NCBI GenBank assembly: GCA_019448385.1
Contig: JAGTXO010000026.1
Span: 312,501 to 376,500, forward strand
DNA length: 64,000 bases
Direction of reading: 5' to 3'
Origin: Diacronema lutheri
Lineage: Eukaryota > Haptophyta > Pavlovophyceae > Pavlovales > Pavlovaceae
Shown here: positions 18,726 to 27,953 of the stretch, piece by piece
Numbering within the stretch: the stretch's first letter is position 1
Layout of the letters: each line of letters begins with the position of its first letter
Position numbers and translations under genes: made by a program
The notes under the pieces: generated by a model
What the model was told of the DNA's origin: nothing
What the model saw: the letters and a program-made list of their open reading frames with translations, nothing else
Database searches by the model: none

Positions 18726-18898
18726 GCGGCCGCCTGCGTGCCAGCCCCTCCCAGTGAAGCCCCAAAAGGAAGCCTAGCGGTCGGAATGACGCGCACGGAC
18801 GAGAGGAGGTGGGCCCGAGCGGCCGCTGGGGCATTGCGCTCTCTCGCCGCGCGCGCACACCGCCCCGCTGGCCCGCGCGCGCCGTGCGCTCGACGCGG

Positions 18899-21166
18899 CT
18901 AGATGCCGGGCGGCGGCGGCTGCCTGACGGGCACGGCGAGCTCGGTGACCATGGCCGTGAGCTCGTCCGCGTTGACCGTCTCGCGCTCGACGAGCTGCTC
19001 GACGAGCCGGTCGAGAAGCGCGCGGTTCTGCGAGAGCGTATCGCGGCACGTCTCGTACGCCTTGCGCACAATCTTCTCCACCTGCTCGTCGATGCGCTGC
19101 TGCGTGGCCTCGGACGCCATCTTGGGCGTGTTGAAGCCCGTGCCCATCGGCAGCTCCCACGCGGTCGAGCCGAGCGAGTCTGCGGCGAAGCCCCACTGTG
19201 TCACCATCTTGCGCGCAACATCCGCGACGCGCTGCAGGTCGGACGACGCGCCGGTCGTCACCTCGTCGCGCCCGTACACCAGCTCTTCGGCGACGCGCCC
19301 GCCGAGCGCGACCGCGAGCTGCCCGTCGAGGTACCTACGCGAGTAGAGCCCGGAGTCCTGCCGCTCGTCGGACGGGACGAAGAGCGTGAAGCCACCCGCG
19401 CCGTTGGAGCGCGGCACGATCGTCACCTTGCCAATCAGGTCGAACTGCGGCGTGAGCGCGCCCATGATCGCGTGCCCTGCCTCGTGGTAGGCGACGAGCC
19501 TCTTGCGCGCGTCCGACGCCATCCCCGTGCGCTGCTCGAGACCAACAGTCAACCGGTCGAGTGCGTATTCGACCTCCGCCATCGTGATCTCGCTCTTGTC
19601 GCGCCGCGCGGTCACGATGGCCGCCTCGTTGAGCAAGTTGGCCAACGCCGCGCCCGAGAAGCCCGTCGTCCTCGCAGCGACGCTCGCGAGTTCAACGTCC
19701 GTGCCGAGCGGCTTATCGCGCGCGTGCACCTTGAGGATCGCGAGGCGACCCGCGCGGTCGGGCAGATCGACGGGCACGCGACGGTCGAAGCGGCCGGGGC
19801 GAAGGAGCGCCGGGTCGAGCACGTCGGCGCGGTTGGTTGCAGCGAGCACGACGACGCCCGTCGCCTTGTCGAAGCCGTCCATCTCAGTCAGGATCTGGTT
19901 GAGTGTCTGCTCGCGCTCGTCGTTGCCGCCGCCCATGCCCGCACCGCCGCCGCGCGCCTTGCCGATCGCGTCGATCTCGTCAATGAAGATGATGCATGGC
20001 GCGGCGCCCTTCGCGCGCTCAAATAGGTCACGGATCCGGCTCGCGCCCACGCCGACGAACATCTCGACGAACTCCGAGCCCGACGCGGAGATGAAGGGAA
20101 CGCCCGCCTCGCCAGCGACCGCGCGCGCGAGCAGCGTCTGGCAGGGGAGCGGCGCGAGGAGGGGGCAGGGGCCGCGCGTCGCGTGGCGCGCGCGCGATGA
20201 GGTCGTGCGCGCAGCCGCGCGGTGCGCGCGCCGTCTGCCGGCGCGGCGCGCGCCGGCCGGCCGGCCGAGCCGTGCGCGTGCGCACACCTTGCCCGTGCCG
20301 GGCGGGCCTTCGAGCAGCACGCCGCGCGGCGCCCTGGCGCCGAGCGCGACAAACTTGCCGGGCCGCTTGAGGAAGTCGACGATCTCCCTCAGCTCGAGCT
20401 TGGAGCCATCGCAGCCCGCCACGTCCGCAAATGTGACACCCGTGTCCGGCGTGATCCGAAGCTCGGACTGCGCCTTGCGCAGCTGCGAGAGCATGCTGAG
20501 CGGATTGCCGCCGCCGCTGCTCGACGAGCTGCCACCGCTGCCCACCCGTAAGAAGAGCGCCCAAAAGAGAAGTAGCGGCAGCGCCACGCCCGCGAGAAAC
20601 TGCGCGAGCGGGTTCTCGTCCGGCACCGGCATGACCGAAAACGGCACGTTGCGCGCGGTGAGCAGGTCGACGAGCTGTGGATGGACGGCGGGGATGATCG
20701 CGACGCGTTGGGTCTCGTCCTTCACCGTTTGCATCCACAACTCGCGCTCCGTCGGCGAGAATTGTGCGCGCCGGACGCCGCCGCGCTTGATCTCGAGCAC
20801 AGCCTCCGAGTAGCCGACGCGAGAGATCGACGAGCCCGAGCTGCGCCACGTGAGGTGGAGCGCAAACGTCACCGCGAAGGCGGCGAGGAAGACCAACGGG
20901 CTGTACAGCCGCGCAAACCACCCGCCCCGCCGCCGCGGCTTCTTTTGCTGCGGCGGCGGTGAGTCCGAGCTGTTGGTCGACTGCATCGCGACGGACGCGC
21001 GCGCCGCCGCCACGGGGGCAAGATGCGCGCCGAGCGCGGGCGCGAGGGCGACCGCAAGCGGCGCCGGCGGCGCCACGCGTGGTCGTGCCACCCTGCGTAG
21101 CAGCGGCGGCGCATGTCCGCTCGGCGCGCGGAGCGCTCCGCAGACAGCCAAGGACAGCCACAACAT
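18899..21166 (-). CDS. ftsH: FtsH-type AAA metalloprotease, plastid-targeted
   Basis: Exons 21166-20288 and 20137-18899 give 705 residues. FtsH is a membrane-bound ATP-dependent zinc protease; in plastids it degrades damaged photosystem and thylakoid proteins. The start at 21166 gives a signal peptide ([17 protein letters not shown]) and a basic transit-like stretch, matching a complex plastid. An in-frame upstream ATG exists. Two membrane segments ([17 protein letters not shown] and [19 protein letters not shown]) flank the exposed loop. Next come Walker A GPPGTGK, Walker [33 protein letters not shown] and the protease zinc motif [11 protein letters not shown]. The only intron splits Walker A between GPPGTGK and TLLARA; it is 150 bp and lacks stops. 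It lies 35 bp from the divergent NAXE start. Confidence 0.92.
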   Translation of the reverse strand: MLWLSLAVCGALRAPSGHAPPLLRRVARPRVAPPAPLAVALAPALGAHLAPVAAARASVAMQSTNSSDSPPPQQKKPRRRGGWFARLYSPLVFLAAFAVTFALHLTWRSSGSSISRVGYSEAVLEIKRGGVRRAQFSPTERELWMQTVKDETQRVAIIPAVHPQLVDLLTARNVPFSVMPVPDENPLAQFLAGVALPLLLFWALFLRVGSGGSSSSSGGGNPLSMLSQLRKAQSELRITPDTGVTFADVAGCDGSKLELREIVDFLKRPGKFVALGARAPRGVLLEGPPGTGKVCARARLGRPAGARRAGRRRAHRAAARTTSSRARHATRGPCPLLAPLPCQTLLARAVAGEAGVPFISASGSEFVEMFVGVGASRIRDLFERAKGAAPCIIFIDEIDAIGKARGGGAGMGGGNDEREQTLNQILTEMDGFDKATGVVVLAATNRADVLDPALLRPGRFDRRVPVDLPDRAGRLAILKVHARDKPLGTDVELASVAARTTGFSGAALANLLNEAAIVTARRDKSEITMAEVEYALDRLTVGLEQRTGMASDARKRLVAYHEAGHAIMGALTPQFDLIGKVTIVPRSNGAGGFTLFVPSDERQDSGLYSRRYLDGQLAVALGGRVAEELVYGRDEVTTGASSDLQRVADVARKMVTQWGFAADSLGSTAWELPMGTGFNTPKMASEATQQRIDEQVEKIVRKAYETCRDTLSQNRALLDRLVEQLVERETVNADELTAMVTELAVPVRQPPPPGI

Positions 21167-21201
21167 TTTCTGCTGCGCCCACTCGAAAGTCCGTCCAGCG
21201 A

Positions 21202-22144
21202 ATGCGATCGTGCCGACGCCTACTCGCGTCGCTCGCCACACCGCTCGCGCTCGCGCTCTCGCGCGCGGCGTTCCTCCCCGGCGGGCGGGCGGCGAGCCCG
21301 GCTGCCTCCTGCTCGTCTATCGCCATGTCCGCCGCGCCCGTCCCGACGCTCACCGCCTCGGCCGCGGCCGCGCTCGACGAGGAGCTGATGGCGCAACCAG
21401 GCTTCAGCCTCGACCAGCTGATGGAGCTCGCGGGGCTGTCGGTCGCGGCGGCGATCGAGAAGCACTTCCCGCTCGAAACGCACCCGCGCGTCCTCGCCGT
21501 GTGCGGACCCGGCAACAATGGCGGTGATGGCCTCGTCGCCGCGCGCCACCTGACGCACTTCGGGCGCTCCGTGCGCGCCTCGGCCGTGCCGCCTGCTCCG
21601 CGGCCGCCGCTCCGCGCACCTCGCATCTTACGCGCGTACCTCACGCCTTGTGCGCGTGCCTCTGTCCTCGCGCCCGCCGCAGGTGACCGTCGTGCTGCCC
21701 AAGCGCAACACGAAGGTGCCCATTTTCAGCAACCTGGTCGTGCAGCTCGGCGCGCTCGGCGTGCCCGTGCTCGAGCAGCTGCCCGAGGGGTCCGAGCTCC
21801 CCGCTCGCTTCGACGTCATCCTCGACGCCATCTTCGGCTTCTCCTTTGCAGGCGACGCGCGCCCGCCCTTTGACGCGATCTTGGCCGCGCTGCGCGACAG
21901 CACGGTGCCAGTCGCATCCGTAGACGTTCCGTCCGGCTGGGACGTTGACAAGGGCGACGTGCGCGGCGTGGGCGTGCGCCCGGCCGTGCTCGTGTCGCTC
22001 ACCGCGCCCAAGGGGTGTGCCGCCGGCTTTGGCGGAGCGCATTACCTTGGCGGCCGATTCGTGCCGCCCGGCATCGCCGACAAGTACAGCTTGCGCTCCT
22101 TGCCCGCCTACCCCGGCGCAGAACAGGTTGTCAGGCTCAAGTAG
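21202..22144 (+). CDS. NAXE: NAD(P)H-hydrate epimerase (YjeF N-terminal domain)
   Basis: Exons 21202-21570 and 21683-22144 (GT-AG) join in phase to 276 residues. The enzyme interconverts R and S forms of hydrated NAD(P)H so that the dehydratase can repair them. Motifs: [13 protein letters not shown] near residue 73, [18 protein letters not shown] near 101 (the family's signature loop), VPVLEQLPE, then [15 protein letters not shown] with the catalytic aspartate region near 175, and [15 protein letters not shown] near 205. There is no C-terminal dehydratase domain, as in eukaryotic NAXE. The N-terminus ([20 protein letters not shown]) looks like a signal peptide with an A-x-F-like cleavage context, suggesting plastid targeting. 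It shares a 35-bp divergent promoter with FtsH and is convergent with the kinase fusion. Confidence 0.88.
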
Positions 22145-22221
22145 CGCGCCTGCGGGCGCGCCCACACGCGATCGAAGAACACTTGCCCCAGCGGCTCGAC
22201 CACCACAACGTGGGCCTCTTT

Positions 22222-22970
22222 TCAGCTCATGCTCGCCGCCACCTTTTCAAGCATGCCGATCAGTGAGTCGATGCCGGTCAGGTAGCCGTCCTCGTCAGAG
22301 CCGGGTGTCCACGCCTCTCTGTGGGAGAGCACGCGGCCCGTGACGGCGTGCGACTTTGCAAAGTCGATCATCTTCACCTCGAGCGCGGCGGGCGACGCGA
22401 ACGAGAGCAGCTCCTCCGCCGTCGGGCTTGCAGACCTGAGGAGCTCGGCGTGCATGTCGTAATCGTACGTGATCAGAATCGACGAGCGCAAGAGCGCGAC
22501 GCGCGGGAAGAAGGACGAGCGCTCGAGCGCGGTGCGCATGCGCTCGAGCTTGATGAGGACAGCGCGGCACAGCACCTTGGACCCGCCGAAGAAGGCGCTG
22601 AAGCACGCGCGGATCTTGGCCTCGTCTCTGAGCTGCCGGAAGTTGAAATCAAGAGGCGTCGACTCCTTGCCGCCCGGCTTTGAAACGACCGCCGCGTCGA
22701 TGCGAAAGCCGAGCGTCGGGGTGGACGTGAGGCTGTCGCGGTAGGCGAGGTATCGCGCCTTTGTGATCCCGCCCACCTTGCGCTCGTCCGCGCGCGCTTC
22801 CTTTGTGCTGATCGAGTCCTGCGTGCGAAGCGGCGCGGCAGCGCCGCAGCCGCGGCAGGGTCCGGGGCGGGTGAGCACCGCGCCGGACCGTGCGCGCCGG
22901 GAGCAGCGTGCGCCGGGCGGACGCAACCATGGCGCAGCGTACACGACACTCCCACCTCGCGTTGCTCGCC

Positions 22971-23058
<88 letters not shown>

Positions 23059-25121
23059 TCGGGCGCGCGAGGCGCGCGCCGCCCGCGCGGGTGCGCTCGG
23101 GCGCTCGCCATCTTTTTGAGCAGGTCGTGTCGCGGGGTTTGGTCGGCAAGGTCCGACTCGAGGGTCGTGCGAATGCCCATCTTGATGTCCATCACGCACG
23201 GCGACGACATGCCCGCCGTCAGATCCTGCATCATCAGCCTGCACTCGTCACCCGCCCCGCCGCCTCCGCCCTCGCCGCCTTGCTCGACGGATTGGCGGCT
23301 TGGTCGAATCGAGGAGCGACCGAGCCGCTCGTGCTGCTCGTTGGCGCCCTGCATGCCGTACAGGATGGGCGCGTACGGCGCGATGTCCGACGCGGCGATC
23401 TGCGCGTAAAAATCATACTCTTCTCGCGTCGATCGCTTGACGAGGCTCGTGCCGCCCGCGCGCTCGATCGCACCAGCATGGCCGCTCGCCTGCAGCAGCG
23501 GCGTGATGGCAGTTTCAATATCCGAGTTGGAGACGGAGACAAGCGTCGTTGGCTGCTCGACGAGCGGAGCGCGGCCGTCCTGCGTCAGCCAGCCGTGCAG
23601 CCGCAGCTGGTTGAGCGTCATCCGCTTGGCAAGGTCCCGCGTGAGCAGCGCGCGCATCACCTCCTTGAGGGAGTCCGAGGTGGCGCGCGCGTGCTTGCCG
23701 TTGGTCGGCAGCTCGATGATGGGTGGTGCGTTCTGCGCGACGGCGCGGACGGAGGCATGCAGTCGGGGCGCAACGGGACGGCTGAGCGCCAAGAGACCGA
23801 GCAAAGCAAATGAGAAGAGAGAAAGCGAGAGCTGCCGTGCGATGCTCCAATCCGGGGGCTGAGGCGCGCCCCTCTTCCTCCCCCCCCCCCCCCCCCTCAC
23901 TTTCGACTACCGCCAACCTCTCGGCCCATCGACGGGCGCGCCTCGAGCTGCCCACAGCGTGCGCGCGTACCTTGATCAGCTCCATCACGAGCATCGCCGT
24001 GGGCGCCATGAAGGGCGCGTGCCCAAAGCACCACATGAAGAGCGTGACCCCCACCGCCCACATGTCACACGCCCTGCCGTCATACGTGCCTGCAAGCCCC
24101 ACTTGACACATCTCGGGAGCGAAGTAGGCGGGCGTGCCCGCCGTCTTCTGCGTCGCGTCAGCTGACGCATCGACGAAGAGCGCCGTGCCGAAGTCCGCAA
24201 TCTTAAGCATCCCGCCCGTCCTGCGCGAGTCGTCGTGGCGCCGCGGGCCGGTGGGGGGGGGGGGGGGGGGGGTGAACCGCAGCGCGGCGCAGCAGCCGGG
24301 AAGGGGCATGAGGCGGCCGGGCGGAACGCCCTGACAGCGCGCTCGCGTATTGCGCTCTGCACCTCGGGGTGTGCCCCCACGCATCTCCGCCTCCCCTACG
24401 CGCCGCGCGCACCGCGGCCGGCGCGCGGCGCTGCGCGGCCAGCGAGCGCGGGCGCGGCGCACAGACGCGCGGGCGCTGCCGGACGGGCGCGCGGCGCAGA
24501 CCGCGAGACGAGGAGGTTGTCCGGCTTGATATCGCGGTGCACGATCCCGTGCATGTGCAGGTACTCGAGGCCGAGCACGAGGTGGCGCATGTGCGACCAG
24601 ATCGTGGCCTCTTTGAGCACGGCCGCAGTCCCGTCCTTGCCGACCGCCTGCGACGCGCCGCCGTCTACAAACTCGAGGACGATGAAGACCTCGTCGGCCT
24701 TTGGATCGTCGATCACCTCGACCATCCCGACGCAGTTCGGGTGCCTGATCTTCTTCATCAGCGCAATCTCGGCTTTCACGGAGTCGAGCGCGGAGCCGAA
24801 CCGCCCCTGCCGCTGCCGGCGGAGCGCCGACCTTTTGAGCACCTTGACCGCGAACTTTTCGGCCCCCTCGGTTGCAAGGTACACATCGCCAAAGGAACCC
24901 TTGCCCAGCTGCTTGACCATCGTGTACTGGTTCACGTGCTGGATCTGCATGTCCTTGTCACGCTGCAGCTTCACGCTGAACGTCGACTGCGCCGTGAGGC
25001 GCGCCACCGTGGTGCGCCGGCTCTCGGCCGCGTCCGAGGTGTAGCGCGTGTTCCATGTGACGTGGCTGCTGTTGGCGCTGTACGACCCTCGCGTCGATTC
25101 ACCCACGCACTGGTTGCCCAT
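22222..25121 (-). CDS. Fusion: Ser/Thr protein kinase (CaMKK/SnRK-kinase-like) + inositol polyphosphate kinase
   Basis: Exons 25121-24502, 24220-23971, 23732-23109 and 22818-22222 join in phase to 696 residues. The N-terminus MGNQCVGES fits N-myristoylation plus palmitoylation, so membrane association is likely. The kinase spans residues about 66-370: Gly loop LGKGSFGDVY (72-81), lysine 93 in AVKVLK, HRDIKPDN near 192, DFG near 216, then GTPAYFAPEM. The C-lobe ends at RMTLNQLRLHGWL. The second enzyme follows: PCVMDIKMG near 468 is the inositol polyphosphate kinase signature (PxxxDxKxG), RSSILITYDYD is the ATP-contact SSLL-type block, and VKMIDFAKS near 650 the catalytic DFA. All key residues of both kinases are present. 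The third intron would use a GC donor (ATG then GCGAGC) and carries a hexamer repeat. Phase agreement at each junction supports one gene. Confidence 0.82.
22974..23058. repeat. GGGCGC hexamer repeat, about 14 units, intronic
   Basis: A perfect hexanucleotide array in the third intron of the kinase fusion gene, 50-135 bases downstream of the GC donor in the direction of transcription. Confidence 0.95.
23880..23896. repeat. Poly-C tract (poly-G in gene sense), intronic
   Basis: Seventeen C on the plus strand within the second intron of the minus-strand kinase fusion. It is the only intronic tract here that is G-rich in the sense orientation. Confidence 0.95.
24253..24272. repeat. Poly-G tract (poly-C in gene sense), intronic
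   Basis: Twenty bases in the first intron of the kinase fusion, about 30 bases before its acceptor at 24221-24222, where a polypyrimidine tract is expected. Confidence 0.95.
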
Positions 25122-25236
25122 GCCGCTCGCCGCCGCCCGAGCGGAACGTCACTACTCGAGGGGCGCAACGGCACGGCAGACTTTTCGCGACCCAACCTTT
25201 TGTCGGGGAAGACATCGGAAAGACAGCCAAGACAGA
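25122..25236. promoter_or_regulatory. Divergent promoter region
   Basis: 115 bp between the start codons of the kinase/inositol-kinase fusion and the TIR-like/LRR gene. No TATA box is seen. Any control element here would be shared. Confidence 0.35.
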
Positions 25237-27906
25237 ATGGGGCAAACGTGCTCGAGGCGACGCCCCGAGGACGTACGTGTGACTTTCCCGCCGTCGCCAA
25301 AGGCGGCGCCGGCCGCGCCGATCGTCGCGCCGAGCATCCCCGTGGCGCTCTCGCCGACTGCCCGGCCGGTGGGCGCGACGCCCTCGCTGGCCGCACGAAA
25401 GGGCACGCCGGCTGCACCGCGCGAGCCCGCGCCCGCGCCAGCTGCGGACGCTCCTCGGATCGAACGGCGTGCTGCGCCACGAGCAGCCGGTGCATCGCCT
25501 GCTGGGGGGCCGAGCCAGGCGTTGGCACCAACGGCGGCCGCGGCATCGAGTGCGGTCATGGTGGCGTCGCCGGCCGAGCCTCGCGCGGCCGCGCCCGCCC
25601 AGCAGCTCACGCTTAAGCCCGCGGCCGCCGCGGCGCCCGCGGCGCTCGCGGCGCCCGCGGCGCCCGCGGCGCCCGAGTCCGCGCGCGCGGACGAGGTGCC
25701 TCAGCTCGCCTTCGGCCGGCTACGTGCGCAAACGGCGGGCTGCTCCATCGACGCGGCGAGCGAGCGCGCGATCACGCTGCGCCAGCTGCGCCATGTACTC
25801 GCCCTCGCCGCGGAGCTGTGCGTCACAGAGCGGTGGGCGTCGGCCGACCCGGCGCGGCGCGGCGAGCCTATTGCGCCCGACGCACTCACGGTGGACGAGC
25901 TTTGCCGCGCGCTGCTGCCCGGCGCGACGGACGGCGGGCGGCGTTCGCTCGTCGAAGCCCTCGCCACGAGCCCGCAGCCCACTGAGTACTTTGTCGTCTC
26001 GTCGTACGCTGACTCGTGCGCTGAGCTCCTCTCGGCGCTCGAGCAGCACGCGCGCGATCGCGCGCTCGGCGACGGCGACGCGCTCTATTGGGTGTCGGCG
26101 TTCGCGCTGCGCGAGGCGGAACGCGGGTTGAGTGGCGCGAGCGCGCCCTTCCGCACCGCGCTCGTCCGCTCGCGCGGTGTCGTCTGCCTCCTCGGACGCA
26201 AGGCGGCCGTGCTCTCGCGCGCATGGCCTGCGCTCGAGCTCGGCCTCGCGCTCGGCGTGCTCACGCTCGACGAGCCGGCCGGCAAGGCAGCGGCGCGCGC
26301 GGGCTCGCGCGCCGGGCGGTTCGCGAGCTTTGCGGGCGCGCGCACTTTTGACGTTTACGCGACCGCGCCCACCGCCGCCGCAGGCGCGGCGGGCGCGGGC
26401 GAGGCCGCGGCGGGCGCGGGCGCGGCGAGCGTGGGCGCGCTCGGCACCCTCCCTCGCACGGTCGGTTTGCTCGACGACCTTGACGAACGGTTGAGCGACG
26501 AGGCGCTCGCGGCGAAATGCAGTCGCGAGAGCGCATTCCCTGGGAAAGTGGCGCACCGCGCTTTGTCAACGAGTGTGCGAGACTCGGCGTATGACCTGCG
26601 GCTCATCGGCAAGGAGGCGGCGGGCAGGGAGGACGCGCTCGATGCGACCGTGCGCGCGGCGTTTGGGCTCGCGGTCCTGCCGCTCCTCGCGCGCGGCGGT
26701 CCGGGCAGCGACATGCTGCCGCGCTACCTCGCCGCTCTCCGCTCCTCACACCTCCGCCGCGCGACCCTCTGTCTGCACCGCGCGCACGCGGCCGCGCCGG
26801 CCGCGCCGGCCGCGCGTGCGAGCGGCAGCTCCGAGCCGCTCGAGGTGCAGCTCGCCGACTGCCTGCCAAAGACGCTCGAGGTACTCGTGGCGCGCGCGCT
26901 CGACGCGGACACGATGGCGCCGGCGCTCGCGCGCCTGTTGAGTGCACCCAAGTCCAACCTCACCATCCTCGACGTGAGCTGCTGCTCGCTCAGCGCGCAC
27001 GGCGCCGCGCTGCTCGGCGGCGCGCTCGGTGCAAGCCGCACGCTCGCGTCGCTCTCGCTGCGCGCCAACCCGCCGCTCGAGCCGCATGGCGTGCGCGCAA
27101 TTGGCGACGGTGTGCGCGCGTGCAAGACGCTCTTGGCGCTTCACCTCGACGGCACGCGCGTCGGACGCGCTGGCGCGGAGGCGCTCGCGAGCGCGCTGCG
27201 CGCCGGCTGCGCGCTCGCCGAACTGCGCATGGCCGCGTGCGACCTGGCGGACGACGGCGCGGCCGCGCTCTGCGACGCGCTCAAGCGCACGCCCACGCTG
27301 CACACGCTCGGCCTCGAACGCAACGGCCTCGCGAGAGCCGCGCCTGACGCGCTTGCAGCGCTTCTCGCGGTCAAGCGCTGCGCGCTGCGCGAGCTGCTCC
27401 TCTCGCACAACCAGATCGGCGAGCTGGGCGCCGACGCGCTCGGCGGCGCGCTCGGCGCCAACGCGTCTCTCGAGACTCTGGACCTCAGCTCCAACCCCCT
27501 CGGCGACTCAGGCCTCGTCGTCCTCGCCTCGCGACTCGGCGGGAACGGAGCGCTCACCGACCTCCGGTTGAGCAACGTGCAGTGCGACGACGCGGGCGCC
27601 GCAGCGCTCGGGCACGCGCTCGGCTCGAACCGCACTATCCGCTCCCTCGACATCTCGTCAAACCCGATTGGTGACGCGGGCGCGCGCGCGCTCGCAAAGG
27701 GCCTCGAGGACAACGTGGCGCTCGTTGTGCTCGATCTGCGCGCGACGCTCCTCGCCGATCAGGGCGCCATCGCCGTCGTCGACGCGCTCGAGGCGCACGC
27801 CCTCGAGGACGGGGACGGGCAGCGCGTGAAGAGGCGGATTGCGCTCGCACGCAGCCAGATCACGGCGGACTTGCCGCGGCTGCTCAACTCGAGCGTTCAC
27901 GTGTAA
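25237..27906 (+). CDS. N-myristoylated TIR-like / leucine-rich-repeat protein
   Basis: A single exon of 889 residues from the ATG at 25237, chosen because MGQTCSRRR is a strong myristoylation/palmitoylation signal. Residues 20-160 are alanine/proline-rich and disordered. Residues about 249-350 (TEYFVVSSYADSCAELLSAL, GDALYWVSAFALRE, GVVCLLGRKAAVLSRAWPAL) resemble the TIR-like/HET-like domain that algae couple to repeat arrays. There the family has FVSHSW, YWVD and RAWCLWE, and several of those residues are altered here. Residues about 566-865 are RNI/NLRC3-type leucine-rich repeats of 28 residues (LDLSSNPLGDSGLVVLASRL, LDISSNPIGDAGARALAKGL). No nucleotide-binding NACHT or NB-ARC motif is seen between them. 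An immune-receptor-like or scaffold role is inference. It starts 115 bp from the kinase/inositol-kinase fusion. Confidence 0.75.
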   Translation: MGQTCSRRRPEDVRVTFPPSPKAAPAAPIVAPSIPVALSPTARPVGATPSLAARKGTPAAPREPAPAPAADAPRIERRAAPRAAGASPAGGPSQALAPTAAAASSAVMVASPAEPRAAAPAQQLTLKPAAAAAPAALAAPAAPAAPESARADEVPQLAFGRLRAQTAGCSIDAASERAITLRQLRHVLALAAELCVTERWASADPARRGEPIAPDALTVDELCRALLPGATDGGRRSLVEALATSPQPTEYFVVSSYADSCAELLSALEQHARDRALGDGDALYWVSAFALREAERGLSGASAPFRTALVRSRGVVCLLGRKAAVLSRAWPALELGLALGVLTLDEPAGKAAARAGSRAGRFASFAGARTFDVYATAPTAAAGAAGAGEAAAGAGAASVGALGTLPRTVGLLDDLDERLSDEALAAKCSRESAFPGKVAHRALSTSVRDSAYDLRLIGKEAAGREDALDATVRAAFGLAVLPLLARGGPGSDMLPRYLAALRSSHLRRATLCLHRAHAAAPAAPAARASGSSEPLEVQLADCLPKTLEVLVARALDADTMAPALARLLSAPKSNLTILDVSCCSLSAHGAALLGGALGASRTLASLSLRANPPLEPHGVRAIGDGVRACKTLLALHLDGTRVGRAGAEALASALRAGCALAELRMAACDLADDGAAALCDALKRTPTLHTLGLERNGLARAAPDALAALLAVKRCALRELLLSHNQIGELGADALGGALGANASLETLDLSSNPLGDSGLVVLASRLGGNGALTDLRLSNVQCDDAGAAALGHALGSNRTIRSLDISSNPIGDAGARALAKGLEDNVALVVLDLRATLLADQGAIAVVDALEAHALEDGDGQRVKRRIALARSQITADLPRLLNSSVHV

Positions 27907-27953
27907 GGACGTGGCTATCCCCACAGTGTGAAGCGCAGGCAGTCTGAGCCGAC

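Noticed and set aside
20138-20287. In-frame insert as part of the FtsH protein
   Set aside because: It would interrupt Walker A with arginine-rich text; clean GTGTGC and CCAG borders in phase mark an intron, though retention is listed as a possibility.
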